DNA from: DATMRF01 sp035566435
GTDB lineage: Bacteria > Verrucomicrobiota > Verrucomicrobiia > Limisphaerales > UBA8199
Assembly (NCBI GenBank): GCA_035566435.1
Contig: DATMRF010000048.1
Span: 1-33,868 of the forward strand
Length of the DNA stretch: 33,868 nucleotides
Direction of reading: 5' to 3'
The notes beneath the pieces were generated by a model. It was given only the letters and a program-made list of their open reading frames with translations, was not told the DNA's origin and searched no databases. Position numbers and translations under genes: made by a program. Below, one piece after another: positions 1-6,735 of this stretch; within the stretch, counting starts at the first letter, position 1, and each line of letters begins with the position of its first letter.

Positions 1-65
1 TTTGCTGCTTGTAGCCGCTGCCAACAGGCGGCAGGCTCGTAGGTGAGGGCTTCGCAGGCTCTCAT

Positions 66-125
66 GGGTGTATCGCCTTTCGTTAAGGTTTGGGTTTTCA
101 TTTGTCTCTAAACCCCGATACACCC
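66..125. repeat. Inverted repeat / possible hairpin upstream of the signalling operon
   Basis: A perfect 10-bp inverted repeat (GGGTGTATCG at 66-75 and CGATACACCC at 116-125) encloses a second shorter pair, GGTTT and AAACC, which could stack into a longer imperfect stem. It lies about 200 bases upstream of the first gene. It could be a terminator of a gene to the left, a binding site for a dimeric regulator or a dispersed palindrome; the sequence alone does not decide. Confidence 0.45.
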
Positions 126-188
126 GCTCTCTACGCTTTTACACAACCACTCTTACGCCACCGGCTCTTCTGCTTCGCTGAATGCAGC

Positions 189-216
189 TTGACTCCCTGC
201 CGGGATTGCGTAACAT
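189..216 (+). promoter_or_regulatory. Candidate sigma70-type promoter for the signalling operon
   Basis: TTGACT at 189-194 and TAACAT at 211-216 are separated by 16 bp, close to the consensus -35/-10 pair TTGACA/TATAAT at 17 bp. It lies about 115 bases ahead of the first gene on the same strand. Verrucomicrobial promoters are poorly defined, so this rests on consensus matching only. Confidence 0.3.
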
Positions 217-331
217 TTCCGCTAATCCCGTCTATAAGGACTGAATCGGCCTGCGCAGGGGCCCTCCCCTCCCGCACCCGTCGCGGCAAGGCCCGGCTCG
301 GTCCACAGGCGGGCGCAGCGCGCCGATCGAT

Positions 332-1420
332 GTGAACGCAACCAGCACCATTTTGAGCCTTCAGCCGCCGGCCCGCTCCCGCTTTAAACGGGGCCTCATG
401 CTTGCCGCCGCCCTCGGCTTCAGCCTCGACCTCGCGCTGGCCGACCCCGCTGCCTCCAACCCGAAGCCCCAGGACCTCACCGGCCTCAGCCTCGAGGAAC
501 TCCTGCATGAACAGATCACCCCGATCAACGTCCTCGGCAGCCATACCCATCTGAAAAACCAGATCATGGTCGGCTACCGTTACATGTTCACGCAGATGGG
601 AGACAACCTCGAGGGCACGCGGGAAGTCTCCCAGGCCGAGGTCCTCGCGCGTTACCCGGTCGTCCATACCGGCATGACCATGCAGATGCACATGGCCGAG
701 CTCATGTACGCCCCTTCGGACTTCGCCACCGTCATGGCCATGATTCCCTACGAGGACATGTCCATGGACCACCTGTTTCGCAACGGCTCCACCCGCACGG
801 ACCACGCCTCCGGGCTCGGCGACGTCAGCTTCATGGGCATGTTCAATGTGCTGGGCGACCCGCATCACCTGGGACAGCGCCTCGTCCTGAATGCCGGCTT
901 CACCGCCCCCACCGGCTCCATCGACCAGAGCCTGAATGGCAGCCACCTCGAGTACGCCATGCAGTTGGGTTCCGGCACCTTCGATTTGCTTCCGGGCCTC
1001 ACCTACCTCGGTGAGTCCGACCAATGGGCCTGGGGCGCCCAGGTCCTCGGCACTGTTCGCCTGGATTACAACGATAACCACTACCGCCTGGGCAACGAAT
1101 ATCGCCTCAGCGCCTGGGCCCAGTTCAAACTCACCGACTGGTTCGGTCCGTCCGCCCGCTTTGATTGGCACGCTTGGGGACACGTCCAGGGCGCCGACCC
1201 CACCCTCGATCCCAACCGCAACCCTGCCTTCGATGCCACCAAACTTTGGGGCGAACGGCTCGATTTCCTGGCGGGAATCAATTTTTACATCCCGAACGGG
1301 CCCTTGCGGGGCAACCGCTTCTCCCTCGAAGGCGGCGTGCCGGTCTATCAAAACATCGGCGGCCCCAACCTCGGTGTGAACTGGCTGATTACCGTCGCCT
1401 TGAATTATACCTTTCACTGA
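332..1420 (+). CDS. Outer-membrane beta-barrel protein of the 'transporter' type
   Basis: A 362-residue exported protein that I expect to be an outer-membrane beta-barrel. The start is GTG at 332; the next in-frame ATG at 400 would remove the charged RSRFKR segment of the signal peptide, so GTG is preferred. A hydrophobic stretch at residues 21-38 is followed by ADPA, a plausible signal peptidase site. Residues 49-70 (LTGLSLEELL then NVLG) resemble the short segment that precedes the plug in receptors found beside YfiR proteins. The rest alternates short polar turns and amphipathic strands rich in Tyr, Trp and Gly and ends in NYTFH, an aromatic-rich end typical of barrels. A Met-rich patch covers residues 115-145. 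I recall relatives annotated only as 'transporter'; the substrate is unknown. It ends one base before the YfiR-like gene, so the two are surely co-transcribed. Confidence 0.7.
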   Translation: MNATSTILSLQPPARSRFKRGLMLAAALGFSLDLALADPAASNPKPQDLTGLSLEELLHEQITPINVLGSHTHLKNQIMVGYRYMFTQMGDNLEGTREVSQAEVLARYPVVHTGMTMQMHMAELMYAPSDFATVMAMIPYEDMSMDHLFRNGSTRTDHASGLGDVSFMGMFNVLGDPHHLGQRLVLNAGFTAPTGSIDQSLNGSHLEYAMQLGSGTFDLLPGLTYLGESDQWAWGAQVLGTVRLDYNDNHYRLGNEYRLSAWAQFKLTDWFGPSARFDWHAWGHVQGADPTLDPNRNPAFDATKLWGERLDFLAGINFYIPNGPLRGNRFSLEGGVPVYQNIGGPNLGVNWLITVALNYTFH

Positions 1421-1421
1421 A

Positions 1422-1988
1422 ATGCAACGGCGCAACCAAATCCTTCGAGCCGGCGGGGCTGCTGCCTTGTGCGCCCTCGTTGCATTCACCCTTTGTCTCC
1501 CCACCGCCGCCCGCGCCCAAACCGCCACCCTCCACGAATACGAGCTCAAAGCCGGCGTCCTCTTCCACATCCTTGAATACGTCGAATGGCCCGCCGGCTC
1601 CCTCCCCTCCGCCTCCTCCACCGTCCAAATCGGCTTGCTCGGTCAAATCCCCTTTGCCGACGCTTTGCAGGTCCTCGACGGAAAAATGGTTCAAGGCCGC
1701 AAACTCGTCCTCAAACAGCTTTCCGATCCCGCCGAGGCCCTCGATTGCCAGGTCCTCTTCGTCGCCGCCTCTGAAAAACCGCGCTTCGCCGAAATCGTCG
1801 CCGCGGTCAAAAAACACCCTATCCTCACCGTCGGCGAGGTGGACGGCTTCGCCGAGAACGGCGGCATCGTCAACCTGCTCGCCGCTCAAAACCGGATTCA
1901 AATGGAGATTAACCGCGAAGCTGCCGGCGAGTCCCGCCTGAGCATCAGCTCTCAACTCCTCAAGCTGGCAAAAGTCTTTCCGCGGTAA
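1422..1988 (+). CDS. YfiR family periplasmic protein (DUF4154)
   Basis: A 188-residue periplasmic protein of the YfiR family, whose characterised member represses the CHASE8 diguanylate cyclase YfiN in Pseudomonas. The signal peptide runs through about residue 32 (ARA then Q). Family marks include KAGVLFHILEYVEWP at 43-57, QVLFVA at 110-115, the segment ILTVGEVDGF at 134-143, GGIVNL at 147-152 and the final ISSQLLKLAKV. The Cys in the signal region (17, 24) would be removed, leaving one Cys at 109, so the disulfides known in Pseudomonas YfiR cannot form in the same way. It sits between the beta-barrel gene and a CHASE8-like kinase, 18 bases upstream of the latter, which suggests it gates that kinase from the periplasm. 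Confidence 0.85.
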   Translation: MQRRNQILRAGGAAALCALVAFTLCLPTAARAQTATLHEYELKAGVLFHILEYVEWPAGSLPSASSTVQIGLLGQIPFADALQVLDGKMVQGRKLVLKQLSDPAEALDCQVLFVAASEKPRFAEIVAAVKKHPILTVGEVDGFAENGGIVNLLAAQNRIQMEINREAAGESRLSISSQLLKLAKVFPR

Positions 1989-2006
1989 CCATTTCCGCCC
2001 GCCCCC

Positions 2007-4388
2007 ATGGCCTTGCTGCGCGCCACCTCCATCCAACGGAAGCTCACCCTGGTGATCATGCTCGTCACCACCCTGGCCTTGTTGGTCGCCGCCGCCCAAT
2101 TCGTCATCAACGACGTCCGCGATTACCGGCGCCGCGTTGTGGACGACCTCGCCATCCTCACCCGCATCCTCGGCCAGAACGTCACCCCGACCCTCGAATT
2201 TGACGACCCCAAAGTCGCCGAACAAATCCTGGCCTCCTTTCAAGCCAAGCCCCACATCCTCGCCGCCGCCGTCTATGCCAGGGACGGCAAACTCTTCGCC
2301 CGCTATAACCCGCCCGACCGGCCAGGCGCCGAAGTGCCCGCCACCGCCCCCGCCGAAGAACGCCGCTTCTCCCGGGGACGCGTCTTCCTTTGCTTCCCCA
2401 TCCTCAAAGGCCCCGACCGCCTTGGCAGCATCTACCTGGATTTCGACCTCGTGGAGGTTTGGCTCCGCGTTGGCAAAAATTGCGTCATCATCGCCGCCAT
2501 GCTCGCCATCTCGGCCCTCGTCGCCCTCTTCGCCGCCACCCGCCTCCAGCGCTTCATTACCCGCCCCATCCTCGACCTCGCCAACCTCGCCAACGCCGTC
2601 TCCGAAAAACACGATTACTCCGTCCGCGCCGCCAAGCACACTGAAGACGAGATCGGCTTCCTCATCGATTGCTTCAACGGCATGCTCGGCCAGATGGAAA
2701 AGCACGAAAAGATCTTGCGCGAGGTCAATCAGCAATTGGCCCGCTCCGAACAGCGCGCCCAGGCAGCCACCGAGGCCAAGAGCCAGTTCCTGGCCAACAT
2801 GAGCCACGAACTGCGCACCCCCCTCAACGCCATCATCGGCTACTCCGAAATGGTCGAGGAAGAACTCGAAGAGCAAGGCCACCGCCAGCTCGTTCCCGAC
2901 CTCCAAAAAATCCACGCCGCCGCCAAACACCAGCTCGGCCTCATCAACGACATCCTCGACCTCTCGAAAATCGAAGCGGGCAAGATGACCCTCTTCCTCG
3001 AGGTCTTCGACCTCGCCGCCACCGTCCACGAAGTCGTCAATACCATCCAGCCCCTCGTCTCCAAAAATGGCAACCACCTCGAACTCGACTGCCCCGCCAA
3101 CCTGGGCATGATTCGCTCTGACCAGACCAAAGTCCGCCAGGTCCTCTTCAACCTCCTCAGCAACGCCGCCAAGTTTACCGAGAAGGGAACCATCCGGCTG
3201 CACGTTAGTAGAGCACCGCGAACGCAGGACCAAAACCTGGGGGCCGGAAGCCAAAACCCAGGTGCCGGGGCCGCCGGCAACGGCGAACATCAACCCGGTC
3301 TCACGGATGACCTCTTGCGCGCGGACGGCCAGATCGTCTTCACCGTCACCGACACCGGCATCGGCATGTCCCCCGGCCAGCTCGGTCGCCTGTTCCAGGC
3401 CTTTACCCAGGCCGAGGCTGCCACCACCCGCAAATACGGCGGCACCGGCCTCGGCCTCGCCATCAGCAAAAAATTCTGCCAGACCATGGGTGGTGACCTC
3501 ACCGCCACCAGCGAGTTGGGCAAAGGCTCCGTTTTCACCGTCACCCTGCCGGCCAACACGACTGAACCCTTCCGCGGCGCACGCGGCGGGATGTTGACCG
3601 TACCAACCGCGCTCACCGCCGAAACGCGCGCCTCGGGCTCTGCCATCCTCGTCATCGATGACGAACCTGCCGCCCGCGACCTCGTCCAGCGCGCCCTCAC
3701 CAAACAAGGCTACCAGGTCGAAACCGCCGCCTCCGGTCCGGAAGGCCTCGCCCGCGCCCGCCAGCTCCTCCCCGCCGCCATCACCCTTGATGTCATGATG
3801 GCCGGCATGGATGGCTGGGCCGTCCTCAGTGCCCTCAAAGCCGACCCCGCCACCGCCGATATTCCCGTCATCATGCTCACCGTCGTGGACGACAAGAACC
3901 TCGGCTTCGCCCTCGGCGCCGCCGATTTCCTCATCAAGCCTATCGACTGGGACCGCCTCACCTCGGTCCTCGAAAAACTCAGGCGCAAGCGCGTTTCTCC
4001 TCAGGTCCTCATCATCGAGGATGAACCCGAAACTCGCGAACTGCTCCGGCGCGCCGTTGAAAAACAGGGCTGGCAGGTCGTCGAAGCCGAAAATGGCCGC
4101 GTCGGCCTCGAACGTGTCGCCGCCCAGGTCCCAGGCTTGATCCTCCTCGACCTGTTGATGCCCGAGATGGACGGCTTTGCCTTCATGGAAGAACTGCGGC
4201 GCCGGCCCAACGGCGGTCACGTTCCCGTCATCGTCGTCACCGCCAAGGACCTCACCGACGAAGATCGCCGCCGCCTCAACGGCCATGTCATCCAAATCCT
4301 TCAGAAAGGCGGCCATTCCACTCAGGAACTCGTGGACGAAATCTACCGCCTCCTCGCCAGCGCCACCGACCTCGCCAAAGACATTTAG
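2007..4388 (+). CDS. CHASE8-HAMP hybrid histidine kinase with two receiver domains
   Basis: A 793-residue inner-membrane hybrid kinase. TM1 lies at about 13-34. The periplasmic part at 35-150 looks like CHASE8, with LTRILGQNVTPTLEFDDP at 51-68 and a buried strand ILAAAVYARDG at 84-94. TM2 is at about 158-178, then HAMP to about 230 and a short coiled coil. HisKA follows with phosphoacceptor His267 in SHELRTP. The ATPase domain has N-box Asn386, G1 DTGIG at 449-453 and G2 GGTGLGLAIS at 478-487; a Gly/Asn-rich insert sits at about 403-432. Receiver 1 has D551/D552, phospho-Asp595 and Lys644. Receiver 2 has E671/D672, Asp715, Thr745 and Lys767, with a degenerate C-terminal part. All catalytic residues are present. 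CHASE8 is the sensor of YfiN, which strengthens the pairing with the YfiR-like gene upstream; here the output is phosphotransfer instead of GGDEF. Confidence 0.88.
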   Translation: MALLRATSIQRKLTLVIMLVTTLALLVAAAQFVINDVRDYRRRVVDDLAILTRILGQNVTPTLEFDDPKVAEQILASFQAKPHILAAAVYARDGKLFARYNPPDRPGAEVPATAPAEERRFSRGRVFLCFPILKGPDRLGSIYLDFDLVEVWLRVGKNCVIIAAMLAISALVALFAATRLQRFITRPILDLANLANAVSEKHDYSVRAAKHTEDEIGFLIDCFNGMLGQMEKHEKILREVNQQLARSEQRAQAATEAKSQFLANMSHELRTPLNAIIGYSEMVEEELEEQGHRQLVPDLQKIHAAAKHQLGLINDILDLSKIEAGKMTLFLEVFDLAATVHEVVNTIQPLVSKNGNHLELDCPANLGMIRSDQTKVRQVLFNLLSNAAKFTEKGTIRLHVSRAPRTQDQNLGAGSQNPGAGAAGNGEHQPGLTDDLLRADGQIVFTVTDTGIGMSPGQLGRLFQAFTQAEAATTRKYGGTGLGLAISKKFCQTMGGDLTATSELGKGSVFTVTLPANTTEPFRGARGGMLTVPTALTAETRASGSAILVIDDEPAARDLVQRALTKQGYQVETAASGPEGLARARQLLPAAITLDVMMAGMDGWAVLSALKADPATADIPVIMLTVVDDKNLGFALGAADFLIKPIDWDRLTSVLEKLRRKRVSPQVLIIEDEPETRELLRRAVEKQGWQVVEAENGRVGLERVAAQVPGLILLDLLMPEMDGFAFMEELRRRPNGGHVPVIVVTAKDLTDEDRRRLNGHVIQILQKGGHSTQELVDEIYRLLASATDLAKDI

Positions 4389-4458
4389 CCCCCGCCGCTT
4401 TCCGCCATTGAACTATCAACTTTCCGCTATCAACTAACGACCATCCACTTTCTGTAAC

Positions 4459-4836
4459 ATGTCGAAGATACTTCTAGTCGAAGACAACGAAATGAACCGC
4501 GACATGCTCTCGCGCCGCCTCGAGCGCAAAGGCTATTCAATCTCCCTCGCCCTCGACGGCGCCGAAGGACTCCTGAAAGCGCGCACCGAAGCCCCCGACC
4601 TCATCCTCATGGACATGAGCCTGCCGGTGATGGACGGCTGGGAAACCACTCGACGCCTCAAAGCCGACGACGCGACCCGCAAAATCCCGGTCATCGCCCT
4701 GACCGCTCACGCCATGGCCACCGACGAACAGAAGGCCCGCGAGGCCGGCTGCGACGATTTCGACACCAAGCCAATCGAACTGCCCCGCCTCCTCGGCAAG
4801 ATCGAAGCCCTGCTCCAGCCAAACGCCGGGACCTGA
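4459..4836 (+). CDS. Single-domain response regulator
   Basis: A 125-residue stand-alone receiver without an output domain, like DivK or CheY. Acidic residues Glu8 and Asp9, phospho-Asp52 in LILMDMSLPVMDG, Thr82 and Lys104 in DTKPIE are all in place. It is 70 bases downstream of the hybrid kinase and on the same strand, so it is a likely phosphoryl shuttle between the kinase and the cyclase protein downstream, or a phosphate sink. The gap before it contains the short repeated phrase TATCAACT, which looks like dispersed filler sequence. Confidence 0.85.
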   Translation: MSKILLVEDNEMNRDMLSRRLERKGYSISLALDGAEGLLKARTEAPDLILMDMSLPVMDGWETTRRLKADDATRKIPVIALTAHAMATDEQKAREAGCDDFDTKPIELPRLLGKIEALLQPNAGT

Positions 4837-5047
4837 GAGGTAACGATGCAAACAGGCTTTAACGCAAAGACGCAAAGGTGCGGAGGCGCAAAGGTGAGAG
4901 CCAGGTTTAACCTCAAACAAGAGGCTAATCTCGTCACCTTCCGCGTATTCCGCGGTTGTTTTCTGCTGTTTTCGGTTGCGTCTTTGCCTCTTTGCGCCTT
5001 TGCGTTAAGCATTTCGACTGAACAGGTACCCCGGCAATAGGAAGGCC
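4837..5047. repeat. Dispersed palindrome built of GCAAAG-type units
   Basis: The gap between the receiver and the cyclase gene contains an imperfect inverted repeat. The left part, about 4859-4894, reads AACGCAAAGACGCAAAGG and continues with GCGCAAAG. The right part, about 4976-5010, reads CTCTTTGCGCCTTTGCGTT. The centre has CCGCGTATTCCGCGG. Such blocks often give spurious open frames containing NAKAQR-like peptides and are familiar as dispersed elements in several phyla. It may form a long hairpin within the operon mRNA. Confidence 0.6.
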
Positions 5048-6646
5048 ATGAGCGATCCCCACAGAACCCCCGCCCCCGCTCCGCCGTCCCCCGCCGGTGG
5101 CCGCCGCCGGCCCATGGCCAAGATCCGCCACGACCTCCGCACCCCCGTCAACCACATCATCGGCTTCAGCGAGATGCTCCTCGAAGAAGCGCCCGGTCGC
5201 CTCCCTGAAACCTTCATACGCGACCTGCAGAAAATTCGCAACGGCGGCGAACAACTCCTCGCGCTCGTAAACCTCCACCTCAGCGACAAAGCCTTTCCCG
5301 AATCCCCGCCCGACCTGCACCAGCTTTGCCACGAATTGCGCACACCGGTGAACCATATTATCGGTTACAGCGAACTGCTCATTGACCAGGCCCTCGAATC
5401 CGGTCATATCGATCTCCAGGGCGACCTGGCAAGAATTAACGCCGCCGCCAGGACCTGGCTCGCCCTCATGGAAGAGAATTTGCTCGGCGAGGCCACCCTG
5501 GGCGCGCCCAACCCTCCCGCCTATGCCGAAACCGAGACCTTCCTCCGCATCGAGCAGGCCTTCACCGAGCCGCTCCTCGAGCAAGTGCCCCTCCTCAAAC
5601 CTCTCGAAGGCAGACTCCTCCTCGCCGACGATGATGAGCCTAATCGCGAGCTGCTCCGCCGCCGCCTGGAAAAGCTGGGCTACGAAGTCACCGCTTGCGG
5701 CAACGGCCTCGAGGCCCTCCAACGCCTCGGCGCAGCCGAGTTCGACCTCGTGCTCCTGGACCTCCTGATGCCGGGATTGGATGGCCGGGAAGTCCTCGCG
5801 CGCATCAAATCCGACCCGGCCTGGCGCCATTTGCCGGTCATCATGATCTCCGCCATGGACCAGGTTGAGGGCATCGTTCGCTGCATTGAGCTGGGCGCCG
5901 AGGACTACGTCGCCAAACCCTTTAATTCCGTCTTCCTTCGCGCCCGCATCGGCGCTGCGCTTGAAAAAAAGCGGTTGCGCGACCGCGAAGTGTCCTACCT
6001 GCTGCAAATCCAAAAGGAAAAACAGCGCTCCGACGAGCTCCTCAATATCATCCTGCCCCAGGATGTCGCCGAGGAACTCAAATCCACCAGCGCCGTCCAG
6101 CCCCGCCGCTTCGAGAATGTCGGCGTGTTGTTCTGTGACCTCGTCGGCTTCACCGCCTTTTGCGACCAGCACGCCCCCGAAGAAATTGTCGCCCAGTTGC
6201 AGCAGGTCGTGGAGGCTTTCGAACATCTCGCCCTGCGCCATGGACTCGAAAAAATCAAAACCATCGGCGACTCCTTCATGTGCACCGCCGGCCTGCGCAC
6301 GCCCTTGCCGAATCCGGCCCTCAGTTGCGTGCGCTGCGCGTGGGACATGGTCGCCGCTGCCGGCGGATTGCCGCCCCGCTGGCAGGTCCGCGTCGGCGTG
6401 GCCGTCGGCCCCGTCGTCGCCGGGGTGGTCGGGCGCAGAAAATACCAATACGACGTCTGGGGCGACACCGTGAACCTGGCCGCCCGGATGGAGGCCGCCG
6501 CCGATCCCGGCTCGGTTTGCGTCCCTGCCGAAACCTGGTCCCTCCTCGAAGGTCTGTGCGGCGGCTCTGCTCTGGGACGCCTCGATATCAAGGGCAAAGG
6601 GCGCCTCGAACTATTTATGATCGGCCCGCCCCACACCCCTATGTGA
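5048..6646 (+). CDS. Tandem HisKA-like / receiver / class III adenylate cyclase
   Basis: A 532-residue soluble protein with an unusual layout. Residues 23-80 and 89-145 are two HisKA-like dimerisation helices, each with a histidine in RHDLRTPVNHIIG (His28) and CHELRTPVNHIIG (His95), but no ATPase domain follows. A receiver covers 188-305 with Asp194-196, phospho-Asp238 and Lys290. A helical linker (305-345) leads to a class III cyclase: metal Asp364 in LFCDLVGFT, metal Asp408 in KTIGDSF, base-selecting Lys404 and Asp469, and transition-state Asn476 and Arg480. Lys plus Asp at the selecting positions predicts ATP, not GTP, as substrate, so the product should be cAMP. It has no kinase activity of its own; the histidines or Asp238 may be charged by the upstream hybrid kinase. 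It ends the operon. Confidence 0.85.
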   Translation: MSDPHRTPAPAPPSPAGGRRRPMAKIRHDLRTPVNHIIGFSEMLLEEAPGRLPETFIRDLQKIRNGGEQLLALVNLHLSDKAFPESPPDLHQLCHELRTPVNHIIGYSELLIDQALESGHIDLQGDLARINAAARTWLALMEENLLGEATLGAPNPPAYAETETFLRIEQAFTEPLLEQVPLLKPLEGRLLLADDDEPNRELLRRRLEKLGYEVTACGNGLEALQRLGAAEFDLVLLDLLMPGLDGREVLARIKSDPAWRHLPVIMISAMDQVEGIVRCIELGAEDYVAKPFNSVFLRARIGAALEKKRLRDREVSYLLQIQKEKQRSDELLNIILPQDVAEELKSTSAVQPRRFENVGVLFCDLVGFTAFCDQHAPEEIVAQLQQVVEAFEHLALRHGLEKIKTIGDSFMCTAGLRTPLPNPALSCVRCAWDMVAAAGGLPPRWQVRVGVAVGPVVAGVVGRRKYQYDVWGDTVNLAARMEAAADPGSVCVPAETWSLLEGLCGGSALGRLDIKGKGRLELFMIGPPHTPM

Positions 6647-6735
6647 CTTCCGGGTGACTTTTGCTTCACTGAGTATTTACACTCCGCCGCGGGCTTTTAC
6701 TTGCCGTTTTTGCGCTGGTTCGCAAGGGTTTCAGC

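Larger units (their letters stand above)
1..331. other. Gene-free left edge and leader of the signalling operon
   Basis: No convincing coding region is seen in these bases; open frames here lack family resemblance. The stretch contains an inverted repeat at 66-125 and a possible sigma70-type promoter at 189-216, both listed separately. The frame of the first gene has a stop at 242-244 and no ATG, GTG or TTG between it and 332, which limits how far upstream that gene can begin. The remainder, especially 250-331, is very GC-rich and probably forms the 5' untranslated leader. Confidence 0.6.

Noticed and set aside
131..1621. A 496-codon minus-strand frame opposite the barrel and YfiR-like genes
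   Set aside because: Low-complexity His/Val/Gly composition without family marks, caused by codon bias.
1389..4316. A 975-codon open frame on the minus strand opposite the kinase gene
   Set aside because: Its product is mostly Gly, Glu, Asp and Val without any domain. It is the mirror of strong C-ending codon use in the true genes, which have full catalytic motifs.
4934..6448. A 504-codon minus-strand frame opposite the cyclase gene
   Set aside because: Same artefact; the + strand frame has the complete receiver and cyclase residues.
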